Of a stretch of 64,000 nucleotides of DNA, positions 1 through 7,492 are shown in pieces. The position numbers and the translations under genes were made by a program. How positions within the stretch are numbered: position 1 is the stretch's first letter; the number at the start of each line of letters is the position of its first letter. The notes beneath the pieces were generated by a model, which saw only the letters and a program-made list of their open reading frames with translations, was not told the DNA's origin and searched no databases. This stretch comes from an uncultured Lachnospiraceae bacterium (lineage in GTDB: Bacteria > Bacillota > Clostridia > Lachnospirales > Lachnospiraceae): contig CANQNE010000005.1 in assembly GCA_947625135.1 (NCBI GenBank), positions 20,566 to 84,565 of the forward strand, written 5' to 3'.

Positions 1-414
1 ACAGGGCAAAAGGCTGCGGAGAACGGCTCTTCGGGAACCGCTGAACAGGATGCAGCCCATACGAACCTGACTGACGTTCAGAGCGCCGGTTCAGCGTCAG
101 GGCAGCTGGTGTTTGAAAGCGGCGGCATGGAGATCACCGCGGTGGAAAAGAACAGCTGGGAAGCCAACGGACAGTCGGTATATCAGTACGATCTGACGCT
201 GAAGAATATTTCCGGGAGCGCCTGCACCCAGTGGGCGGTGGATGTGCCGTTTTCCGGCGCTTTTACCGTGACGGACAGTTGGAACGGCGTCTATACCGCA
301 AACGATACTGTGCTGCATATCTCATCTATGGATTACAACGGCGCAGTGGAGCCGGAGGGAACGATAAAGGATGTGGGATTTATCGTCAGCGGCAGCGCCA
401 TTGCGACAGAGTAA
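1..414 (+). CDS. C-terminal part of a CBM2-like secreted-type protein (5' end outside window)
   Basis: The frame is open from base 1, so only the last 137 residues are visible. A Gly/Ser/Ala-rich linker of about 37 residues leads into a beta-rich domain of about 100 residues with the spacing of a family 2 carbohydrate-binding module: an early Trp (SWEANG), a YDLTLKNISG strand, QWAVDVPF, DSWNGVY, then a D/N-rich strand before a closing hydrophobic strand (DVGFIVSG). CBM2 domains bind cellulose or chitin through exposed Trp residues; a cell-surface carbohydrate-binding role is inferred, because the signal peptide and any catalytic part are outside the window. It converges on the superoxide dismutase gene, and I see no clear terminator between them. 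Confidence 0.6.
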   Translation, partial: TGQKAAENGSSGTAEQDAAHTNLTDVQSAGSASGQLVFESGGMEITAVEKNSWEANGQSVYQYDLTLKNISGSACTQWAVDVPFSGAFTVTDSWNGVYTANDTVLHISSMDYNGAVEPEGTIKDVGFIVSGSAIATE

Positions 415-434
415 ACCGATTCGTTTCTGTGTGT

Positions 435-929
435 TTACATTTCTGTCAGCATGATGATCCCGCAGGCAATCTTTTCCCCGGCATTTCCCGAGGGCTGCGT
501 GGTAAAATCATCCGGCATCCGATGAATAATGACCGATTTATTTAAAATATCCGGAATAGATATTCTGGAGTCAAAAAAGGCAGTCCACGCGTAACCGTTG
601 TTGGACATGAGCGGAGGCATATCTCCCGCGTGAAACGGGTGTTCCGTGTTTTCGGGATTGTAATGGCCTCCGCTGTTTTCAAAGGCGCCGGAGCAGTCCC
701 CGTTTTCGTGGATGTGAAATCCGAAAAAGGAATCCTCATCGCCCTGTGCGCCGGCCGGGAGGCGGAACAGCTCCGCTTCCACAAGAATACCCCTGTAAGG
801 GACATTATAAAATTTCACCGCTCCGCTTAAAGTGGGATAAGCGCCACTTCCCTGAATTTGAGCGATCGCCTGAGGCTGGTTACGATTCAATATATTCAGT
901 AGGGTGCGGTTTGAGGTGTGATACAGCAT
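435..929 (-). CDS. Cu/Zn-type superoxide dismutase family protein, no signal peptide
   Basis: 164 residues. The metal-site pattern of Cu/Zn superoxide dismutase is complete: His72 and His74 (GFHIHENGDC), His89 (GGHYNP), His97, His100 and Asp103 (HAGD), and His136 (VIIH). Cys79 and Cys156 match the conserved disulfide. The active-site Arg that guides superoxide, normally in GNAGxRxACG, is Lys153 here (GNAGEKIACG), so activity may be reduced or altered. No signal peptide or lipobox is visible, whereas most bacterial SodC enzymes are exported; it would act in the cytoplasm. AAAGGA precedes the ATG. It is a single gene, convergent with the upstream CBM2-like gene. The fold is sure; the activity less so. 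Confidence 0.85.
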   Translation of the reverse strand: MLYHTSNRTLLNILNRNQPQAIAQIQGSGAYPTLSGAVKFYNVPYRGILVEAELFRLPAGAQGDEDSFFGFHIHENGDCSGAFENSGGHYNPENTEHPFHAGDMPPLMSNNGYAWTAFFDSRISIPDILNKSVIIHRMPDDFTTQPSGNAGEKIACGIIMLTEM

Positions 930-1038
930 AAAAATCCTTTTTTCCTGACAGAAGTCTTTTTTTTATAATTATGCAGAGAAGAAAAAAGGGTGCGCGCATC
1001 TCGCCCGTCAGGGTTTTGGACGCCGGATTTTAGGACAG

Positions 1039-1083
1039 AAAAAGAGGATGCCCCTCAAGTCATTTGACTTTTGGGGCATCCTC
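1039..1083 (-). terminator. Rho-independent terminator of the hydCBA operon
   Basis: Arms GAGGATGCCCC (1044-1054) and GGGGCATCCTC (1073-1083) pair perfectly. An inner AAGTCA/TGACTT extends the stem almost to the loop. Read on the minus strand it ends in TTTTT, 25 bases after the hydA stop codon. Confidence 0.9.
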
Positions 1084-1107
1084 TGTCAGAACAGGATCCT
1101 GAAAAAG

Positions 1108-2853
1108 TTATTGATTGATCGTTCTTTTTACAAAAGTGGTATGCAGCGTCTCATGTGCCTTGTGGCTGCCCGGTTTGCCAAGATACTCTGCATAGAGTTT
1201 CTTGAGTGCGGGATTTTCATGGGATTTTCTGATGGTCTTTGCCGCGTCGTTCTTATACAGAACGCTTGCGCGAATACCACGCACGTCTGTAAAGTTGCGC
1301 ACATCGCCGCTCACCTGAGGCTGGCCGCCGCCGTTTACGCAGCCGCCGGGACATCCCATGATCTCGATGAAGTGATAGTCCGCTTCACCGGCCTTTACCC
1401 TGTTGAGCAGGGTTCTGGCATTGCCCAGACCGGAGGCAACGGCAACCTTGATCTCCTTGCCGGCTATGGTGTAGGACGCTTCCTTGATTCCCTGGGTTCC
1501 GCGAACCTCTTTGAAGTCAAGGCTGGGGAGTGTTTCGCCGGTCAGCGTCTCCACTGCGGTACGCAGCGCCGCTTCCATTACGCCGCCGGTAGCGCCGAAG
1601 ATCACGCCTGCGCCGGTGGACTCACCCATGGGATCGTCAAATCCCTCGTCGGGAAGTGCGGTAAACTCAATGCCGCAGCGTCTGATCAGCCTTGCAAGCT
1701 CTCTGGTGGTGATGGAGATGTCTACATCAGGTACCCCTGCTGCGTTTTGGTCATCACGGCCGATCTCGAATTTCTTTGCCGTACAGGGCATTACGCTGAC
1801 AGACACGATCTTTTTCGGGTCGATGCCTTCTTTCTCTGCAAAGTAAGTCTTCAGCATTGCGCCAAACATCTGCTGAGGAGATTTGCAGGTGGAAAGATGT
1901 TCGGTCATATCCGGGAAATAATGCTCACAGTATTTGATCCAGCCGGGAGAGCAGGAGGTGATCATAGGCAGAACGCCGCCGTTCTGAATACGTTCAACCA
2001 GCTCGTTGGCCTCTTCTATGATAGTCAGGTCTGCGCCCCAGTCGGTATCGAATACCTTGTCAAATCCGATTCGTCTCAGCGCGGCTGCCATCTTGCCCTC
2101 TACGTCAGTGCCCATAGGATAGCCAAATTCCTCGCCAAGGGCCGCTCTCACGGAAGGAGCAGTCTGCACTACTACATATTTGTCGGGATCAGCAATGGCT
2201 TTGATGATCTCGTCGGTGTAATCCTTTTCGTATAAGGCGCCTGTAGGACAGACGGCGATACATTGACCGCATGATACGCAGCTTGTTTCGCCAAGGCCCA
2301 TTTCAAAAGCGGAGCCGATGGCGGTATCAAAACCGCGGTTGTTGGCGCCGATCACGCCAATGCCCTGTACCTTGTCGCAAACTGCCACGCAGCGGCGGCA
2401 AAGAATACATTTGTTGTTGTCACGTACCATGTGGGCGGCGGAAGTATCCAGCTCATAATGGTTGGCTTCGCCTGCATAGTAATCGGTATCGTCCACGCCG
2501 TACTCCGTACAGAGCTGCTGCAGCTCGCAGTTGCCGCTTCTCACGCAGGAGAGACATTTCTTGTCATGGTTGGAGAGGAGCAGCTGCAGGGTTCTCTTTC
2601 TGGAGTTGATCAGTTTGGGTGTGTTGGTGAGTACCTCCATTCCCTCGGTGATGGGATACATACACGCAGCTACAAGGTTTCTTGCGCCCTTTACTTCAAC
2701 TACGCACATACGGCATGCGCCGATTTCATTGATTTCTTTCAGATAGCATAATGTAGGGATCTTGATTCCTGCAAGATGCGCTGCCTCAAGGATAGTAGAA
2801 CCAGCCGGAGCAGAAACCGTAAGCCCGTTAATTTTAATTGTTACATTTTCCAT
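1108..2853 (-). CDS. hydA: [FeFe] hydrogenase catalytic subunit HydA (NADH-linked, electron-bifurcating type)
   Basis: 581 residues with the full modular layout. A plant-type [2Fe-2S] domain has Cys36, 47, 50 and 64; a His-Cys3 cluster has His96, Cys100, 103 and 109; two [4Fe-4S] clusters follow (Cys149-159 and Cys192-202). The H-cluster domain shows TSCSPGW (299-305), MPCTAKKFE (355-363) and MGCPGGCVNGGGQP (499-512). A C-terminal small-subunit-like tail reads KLYAEYLGKPGSHKAHETLH. It would reduce protons to H2 in the cytoplasm with electrons from NADH and reduced ferredoxin, together with HydB and HydC. The L1 motif has Ser302 where the textbook form has a second Cys. It is the last gene of hydC-hydB-hydA, 15 bases after hydB, and is followed by a strong terminator. 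Confidence 0.95.
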   Translation of the reverse strand: MENVTIKINGLTVSAPAGSTILEAAHLAGIKIPTLCYLKEINEIGACRMCVVEVKGARNLVAACMYPITEGMEVLTNTPKLINSRKRTLQLLLSNHDKKCLSCVRSGNCELQQLCTEYGVDDTDYYAGEANHYELDTSAAHMVRDNNKCILCRRCVAVCDKVQGIGVIGANNRGFDTAIGSAFEMGLGETSCVSCGQCIAVCPTGALYEKDYTDEIIKAIADPDKYVVVQTAPSVRAALGEEFGYPMGTDVEGKMAAALRRIGFDKVFDTDWGADLTIIEEANELVERIQNGGVLPMITSCSPGWIKYCEHYFPDMTEHLSTCKSPQQMFGAMLKTYFAEKEGIDPKKIVSVSVMPCTAKKFEIGRDDQNAAGVPDVDISITTRELARLIRRCGIEFTALPDEGFDDPMGESTGAGVIFGATGGVMEAALRTAVETLTGETLPSLDFKEVRGTQGIKEASYTIAGKEIKVAVASGLGNARTLLNRVKAGEADYHFIEIMGCPGGCVNGGGQPQVSGDVRNFTDVRGIRASVLYKNDAAKTIRKSHENPALKKLYAEYLGKPGSHKAHETLHTTFVKRTINQ

Positions 2854-2868
2854 ATTCCCTATCCTCCT

Positions 2869-4797
2869 TTAGTCTTTGTAGATCGCGCCGAACCGGCATT
2901 TTTCCATACAAGCGCCGCACTTCACGCACTTATCGGGATCGATGCTGTGAGGATTCTTGACGGTGCCTGAGATTGCACTGTTGGGACAGACTCTTGCGCA
3001 GAGCGTACATCCCTTACACTTGTCGGGATTGATCTTATATGTAAACAGTTCCTTACATACGCCTGCGGGACATTTCTTATCCACAATGTGGGCAATGTAT
3101 TCATCCCGGAAGAAGCGCATGGTGGAGAGTACGGGGTTGGGAGCCGTCTGACCAAGCGCGCACAGGGAGTTGGAGCTTAAATGCTCTGCCAGTTCCTCCA
3201 GCCGGTCAAGATCTTCCATGGTGCCCTGACCCTTCGTGATCTTATCCAGGATCTCCAGCATCCTCCTCGTACCTACACGGCAGGGTGTACACTTGCCGCA
3301 GGATTCGTCTACAGTAAATTCAAGGAAGAATTTTGCGATATCTACCATACAGGTATCCTCGTCCATAACGATCAGACCGCCGGAGCCCATCATGGAGCCG
3401 ATGGCCATCAGATTGTCATAGTCGATAGGGACGTCGAAGTTCTCAGCAGGAATACATCCGCCGGAAGGACCGCCTGTCTGTGCAGCCTTGAATTTCTTGC
3501 CGTTGGGGATGCCGCCGCCGATCTCTTCTACGATCTCCCGGAGAGTGGTTCCCATGGGGATCTCTACAAGGCCGATGTTGTTTACCTTGCCGCCCAGAGC
3601 AAATACCTTGGTTCCCTTGGATTTCTCCGTACCCATAGAAGCGAACCATTCGGGTCCGTTCAGGATGATCTGGGGAACGTTGGCATAAGTTTCTACATTA
3701 TTCAAAATAGTAGGTTTTGCAAACAGACCCTTCAGCGCAGGGAAAGGAGGACGGGGCCTGGGCTCGCCTCTGTTGCCCTCGATGGAGGTCATCAGAGCGG
3801 TTTCCTCACCGCAGACAAACGCGCCTGCGCCAAGACGAAGCTCGATGTCAAAGTTGAAACCTGTTCCGAAGATATCTTTGCCCAGAAGGCCGTATTCTCT
3901 GGCCTGCTTGATGGCGATGTTCAGACGGTCAACGGCGATGGGATATTCCGCACGTACATAGATGTAACCCTGAGAAGCGCCAATGGCATAACCGGCAATG
4001 GCCATTGCCTCCAGTACAACGTGGGGATCGCCTTCCAGTACGGAACGATCCATGAACGCGCCGGGATCGCCTTCGTCGGCGTTACAGCATACATATTTCT
4101 GATCTGCGTCGTTGGCAGCTGCGAATTTCCACTTCATACCGGTGGGGAAACCTGCGCCGCCTCGGCCTCTCAGACCGCTGTCCAGCATTGTCTGGATCAC
4201 CTGCTCCGGAGTCATCTCCGTGAGTACCTTGCCAAGAGCCTCATAACCTCTTGTACCGATATATTCTTCAATATTCTCGGGATCGATCACACCGCAGTTA
4301 CGAAGTGCCACGCGGTGCTGCTTTTTGTAGAAGTTGGTTTCCTGCAGGGGAAGGATCTCATCCTCATGCACTGTCTCGCTGTAAAGCAGTTCCTTTACCA
4401 CGTTGCCTTTTACCAGATGCTCTTCCACGATGCGGGGAATGTTTTCTTCCTTTACCATGGAGTAGAAGGAGCCTTCCGGATATACGATCATGATGGGGCC
4501 CAGTGCGCACAGGCCGAAGCAGCCGGTCTTGATCACGCACACCTCGTCTTTCAGTCCCTGTTTTTCAATTTCTTCTTTTAATTTCTCAACAATTTTGCCG
4601 CTTCCGGAAGAGGTACATCCAGTTCCTCCGCAAACCAGCACGTGTGCGCGATAGGAGGTGTCCCATTTTTCTCCGTTCGCAGCCAGATAGCTTGCAACGG
4701 TGCCCGTGATCTCTACGGGGTTCTGGTGTTCGGAACGGTAAGCGACTTCTCCGCGCACTTTCTCTCTAATTACTTTTAACTCTTCAAGAGATTTCAT
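2869..4797 (-). CDS. hydB: NADH-binding flavoprotein subunit HydB of the [FeFe] hydrogenase (NuoF-like)
   Basis: 642 residues. The N-terminal ~120 residues form a thioredoxin-like [2Fe-2S] domain (CGGTGC, then a CFGLC motif). The NuoF core follows: the FMN/NADH region GRGGAGFPTGMKW near residue 213 and the [4Fe-4S] motif CGKCTPCRVGTRRM. A C-terminal 2x[4Fe-4S] ferredoxin domain ends the protein (CKGCTLCARVC and CVKCGACMEKC). This order is that of HydB/HndC subunits of NAD(P)-dependent hydrogenases and differs from respiratory NuoF by both terminal additions. It takes electrons from NADH and passes them to HydA and ferredoxin. It lies 18 bases after hydC and 15 before hydA in one operon. Confidence 0.95.
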   Translation of the reverse strand: MKSLEELKVIREKVRGEVAYRSEHQNPVEITGTVASYLAANGEKWDTSYRAHVLVCGGTGCTSSGSGKIVEKLKEEIEKQGLKDEVCVIKTGCFGLCALGPIMIVYPEGSFYSMVKEENIPRIVEEHLVKGNVVKELLYSETVHEDEILPLQETNFYKKQHRVALRNCGVIDPENIEEYIGTRGYEALGKVLTEMTPEQVIQTMLDSGLRGRGGAGFPTGMKWKFAAANDADQKYVCCNADEGDPGAFMDRSVLEGDPHVVLEAMAIAGYAIGASQGYIYVRAEYPIAVDRLNIAIKQAREYGLLGKDIFGTGFNFDIELRLGAGAFVCGEETALMTSIEGNRGEPRPRPPFPALKGLFAKPTILNNVETYANVPQIILNGPEWFASMGTEKSKGTKVFALGGKVNNIGLVEIPMGTTLREIVEEIGGGIPNGKKFKAAQTGGPSGGCIPAENFDVPIDYDNLMAIGSMMGSGGLIVMDEDTCMVDIAKFFLEFTVDESCGKCTPCRVGTRRMLEILDKITKGQGTMEDLDRLEELAEHLSSNSLCALGQTAPNPVLSTMRFFRDEYIAHIVDKKCPAGVCKELFTYKINPDKCKGCTLCARVCPNSAISGTVKNPHSIDPDKCVKCGACMEKCRFGAIYKD

Positions 4798-4815
4798 AGT
4801 TTCCCTCCATTCTGA

Positions 4816-5310
4816 TTATTCGTATTTTGCTAAGATATCGTCGATATCGTCAACGGTAAGACGGCCGTAAACATCGTCGTTTACCATCATAACGGGCGCC
4901 AGTCCGCATGCGCCCACGCACCGGCAGGCATCGAGGGAAAACTTGCCGTCAGGGGTACATTCCCCGCCTGAAATACCGAGTTTTTCCATCAGTTTGTCGT
5001 AAATATCGCCCGAACCCTTTACGTAGCAGGCGGTGCCAAGACAGACTGAGATACGGTATTGGCCTTTGGGACTCAGACTGAACTGGGAATAGAAGGTGGC
5101 GACGCCATAAATCTTTTCCATGGGGATGCCGGTTTCATCGGAAATGATCTTCTGCACTTCAGCAGGGAGATAACCGTAGATGTCCTGTGCTTTTTGCAGA
5201 ATAGGCATCAGTGCGCCCTTTTCATCCTTCAGTTCATGAATGACTTCCAACAGCGCTTGTTCTTGTTCTTTGGTTCCGCTAAAGGGAACGTTGGATTTTT
5301 TGTGAAGCAT
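4816..5310 (-). CDS. hydC: Thioredoxin-like [2Fe-2S] subunit HydC of the hydrogenase (NuoE-like)
   Basis: 164 residues, typical for NuoE/HndA. An N-terminal helical part holds the family motif GYLPAEVQKIISDETGIP. The thioredoxin-like [2Fe-2S] fold carries four cysteines in CLGTACYVKG and CRCVGACG, followed by LAPVMMVND. It is the small electron-transfer subunit that bridges HydB in bifurcating hydrogenases. As first gene of the operon it has AAAGGAGG six bases before its ATG. The 190 bases upstream, shared with the divergent GGDEF-EAL gene, are AT-rich; I could not fix a convincing minus-strand promoter there. Confidence 0.95.
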   Translation of the reverse strand: MLHKKSNVPFSGTKEQEQALLEVIHELKDEKGALMPILQKAQDIYGYLPAEVQKIISDETGIPMEKIYGVATFYSQFSLSPKGQYRISVCLGTACYVKGSGDIYDKLMEKLGISGGECTPDGKFSLDACRCVGACGLAPVMMVNDDVYGRLTVDDIDDILAKYE

Positions 5311-5427
5311 TTTTGACCTCCTTTATATGTAAAATATACCTGTTTAAAATAGTCTATGGTATACTTTTGGCATTATTTTAACACACTTTGACGAAAAAGA
5401 AAACACTTATTTTTATGAAAAAAGTGG

Positions 5428-5456
5428 TTGCGCTTTTGTAGGAAATATGCCATAAT
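5428..5456 (+). promoter_or_regulatory. Sigma-A promoter for the GGDEF-EAL gene
   Basis: -35 TTGCGC, 17-base spacer, -10 CATAAT with an extended TGC just before it. It lies about 55 bases before the preferred start codon. Confidence 0.65.
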
Positions 5457-5510
5457 GACAAAAAAATACATTGATAGGATAAATTTGCTGACAGGAAGGA
5501 GATGAAAGCA

Positions 5511-7181
5511 ATGGGAACTGAACAGAAAACAGGCTTTATCGATGAAATCTGCCGCGTTATCGAGCTTTTGAGTCCGTCTATGGATGATTTCCTGTATATT
5601 TATGATTTTGAAAAAGATTTTTATTATATCTCCAAAGAAGCGGCAAACCGGTTTCGTATTTCCAGTCACATGTTTCATGACACAGAGAAAAGTTTTCAGG
5701 AGTTTGTTTATCCGGCGGATTATCCCCGACTGATGGAAGATCTGCAGCTGCTGCGGACGAAAGGCAAGAATACGCATAATCTCATTTATCGGTGGATGTC
5801 CAAAAACGATGAACCGATCTGGATCAACTGCAGGGGTCAGGTGATGCGGGAGGAAGGCGTCGCCCGGTATCTGGTTGGCTGTATCAATGAGATTGGCGTT
5901 AAGCAGAAAGCGGACAATCTCAGCGGCCTGTTGGGAGATTCCAGTTTTCAGGCTTTTATCGGGGAATATACAGGACAGCGGCCGAAGGGATTTTTTCTGC
6001 GGATCGGCGTGGATGAGCTGAAGGGGATCAATGCCCGTCTGGGCGTGGAATATGGAAATCAGATCCTGCGGGTCACGGCGAGCAAGATCGAGGAGACAAT
6101 TTCAGAAGAACAGCGGCTTTACAAGATCATCGGCGATGAATTTCTTGTGGTGGATTTTTCCGGCGGTACGTTGGAAGACGTGCATCAGATATACCACACC
6201 CTGCGGGAAAAAATGGAAGATTATATATCCGAGAACGATTATGACGCGGTATTTACGCTGTCCGGCGGCGTGGTGCTATGTCAGGATATTCAGCATTTTA
6301 CATATTCCGACATCATGCGGCTGACGGAGTACGCTCTCGGGGAAGCGAAGCACCGGGGCCGGAACAGATGTTACGATTTTTCCAGAGACGACTATCAGCG
6401 GTTTCTTGAAAAAAGAAATCTGATGGGGAAGCTTCGCCGGGCGATAAAACATGATATGGAAGGATTTCAGGTGTACTATCAGCCCATTTTCCGCGCCGAT
6501 AATGGAGAGATCTACGGGGCGGAGGCGCTGATGCGTTTTTTCACGAAAGATCAGAAGATGGTGTCTCCCGCAGAATTTATTCCGATCCTGGAGGAGAGCG
6601 GGCTGATCATCCCTGTGGGAAGATGGCTTGTGCATCAGGCTTTTTCCATGTGCGGCGAGTTCCAGAAGCTGGTGCCGGATTTTCATATCAATATCAATCT
6701 GTCCAATGTGCAGATCATGAAAAGCGATGTGGGCGGAGACATCTTAGACGCGATCCAGATATATAACCTGAATCCCCAGACCATTACCGTGGAGCTGACG
6801 GAAAGCGGTTTTCTGGAGTCGGATTATTGTTTCTCCGACATGTGGCAGGAAATGAAGCAGGCGGGCGTGCTGCTGGCGCTGGATGATTTCGGCACAGGTT
6901 ATTCCAATTTCCGGTATATTACTGAGCTTCAGCCGGATATCATCAAGATTGACAGGACGTTTACCATGAAAGTCATGGAAAACGCCTTTGAATATGAGCT
7001 GCTTTCTCTCTTTACGAAGATGGCTCACAACCTGAATCTGAAGATCTGTGTGGAAGGGATCGAGACAGAAGAGGAGCGGGAGAAGATTTATCAGCTGGCG
7101 CCGGATTGCTTCCAGGGATTCTATTTCGGCCGCCCCTGTGCCAAAGAACAGTTTTTTGAACAGTTTGGCAAACAGGATTGA
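5511..7181 (+). CDS. PAS-GGDEF-EAL protein, likely cyclic-di-GMP phosphodiesterase
   Basis: 556 residues from the ATG at 5511, nine bases after AGGAAGGAG; an in-frame ATG at 5502 directly abuts that site and is less likely. A PAS-like sensor (about 20-145) comes first. The GGDEF domain (about 155-295) has the signature degenerated to IGDEF (Ile207-Phe211), so cyclase activity is doubtful and the domain may only bind GTP. The EAL domain (about 310-550) looks intact: EAL at 338, an INLSN strand, VELTES, LALDDFGTGYSN, IIKIDR and VEGIET supply the metal and substrate residues. It should hydrolyse c-di-GMP in the cytoplasm, tuned by the PAS domain; no membrane segment is seen. Single-gene unit with its own promoter and terminator. 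Confidence 0.88.
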   Translation: MGTEQKTGFIDEICRVIELLSPSMDDFLYIYDFEKDFYYISKEAANRFRISSHMFHDTEKSFQEFVYPADYPRLMEDLQLLRTKGKNTHNLIYRWMSKNDEPIWINCRGQVMREEGVARYLVGCINEIGVKQKADNLSGLLGDSSFQAFIGEYTGQRPKGFFLRIGVDELKGINARLGVEYGNQILRVTASKIEETISEEQRLYKIIGDEFLVVDFSGGTLEDVHQIYHTLREKMEDYISENDYDAVFTLSGGVVLCQDIQHFTYSDIMRLTEYALGEAKHRGRNRCYDFSRDDYQRFLEKRNLMGKLRRAIKHDMEGFQVYYQPIFRADNGEIYGAEALMRFFTKDQKMVSPAEFIPILEESGLIIPVGRWLVHQAFSMCGEFQKLVPDFHININLSNVQIMKSDVGGDILDAIQIYNLNPQTITVELTESGFLESDYCFSDMWQEMKQAGVLLALDDFGTGYSNFRYITELQPDIIKIDRTFTMKVMENAFEYELLSLFTKMAHNLNLKICVEGIETEEEREKIYQLAPDCFQGFYFGRPCAKEQFFEQFGKQD

Positions 7182-7290
7182 CGCCCCTGGATCACCCGGC
7201 GGGACATCATGAAGAGGGGCTTGGGGTCACCGGGCGCAGCTTCATGAAAATAAGATCATAAAAAGAAAATGACAGAAATGGCGAAGGATT

Positions 7291-7335
7291 ACGTCCGGGG
7301 AAGCCTGACAGCAGGTTCCCCCGGACGTTTTTTCT
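7291..7335 (+). terminator. Rho-independent terminator after the GGDEF-EAL gene
   Basis: ACGTCCGGGG pairs with the complementary CCCCGGACGT through a long stem that includes CCTG/CAGG near the loop, followed by TTTTTT. It separates the GGDEF-EAL unit from the IbrA cassette. The 110 bases between the stop codon and this hairpin hold no gene. Confidence 0.85.
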
Positions 7336-7403
7336 GTCACGGGACCGGGCGGCAAAGGCGCTGCAGGCCCGCCAACCCGCCAGAAGCAATTTGCAAGTTC
7401 CTA

Positions 7404-7434
7404 TTGCCAAATTTTACCAAAAAATGTAAAATTT
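7404..7434 (+). promoter_or_regulatory. Promoter with embedded palindromic operator for the ibrA-ibrB-WYL cassette
   Basis: -35 TTGCCA (7404-7409), a 17-base spacer and -10 TAAAAT (7427-7432). A perfect 9-base inverted repeat, AAATTTTAC-N8-GTAAAATTT (7409-7434), fills the space from the -35 through the -10. A dimeric repressor bound there would block polymerase. The WYL regulator encoded in the same operon is the obvious candidate; that link is inferred. Confidence 0.6.
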
Positions 7435-7492
7435 ACCTGTATCATTGAAAACAGATCCATAAAAGGCGCAGGGACATGGGAAGGAACCAAAC

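Noticed and set aside
1048..2235. 395-codon open frame on the plus strand
   Set aside because: Antisense to hydA and starts inside its terminator.
3181..4581. 466-codon open frame on the plus strand
   Set aside because: It is fully antisense to hydB, has no ribosome site and no recognisable domain; hydB in that place is certain.
5360..5400. Rex-like half-site (TGTTAA) upstream of hydC
   Set aside because: Only one half of the TTGTTAAnnnnTTAACAA operator is present; the other half does not match.
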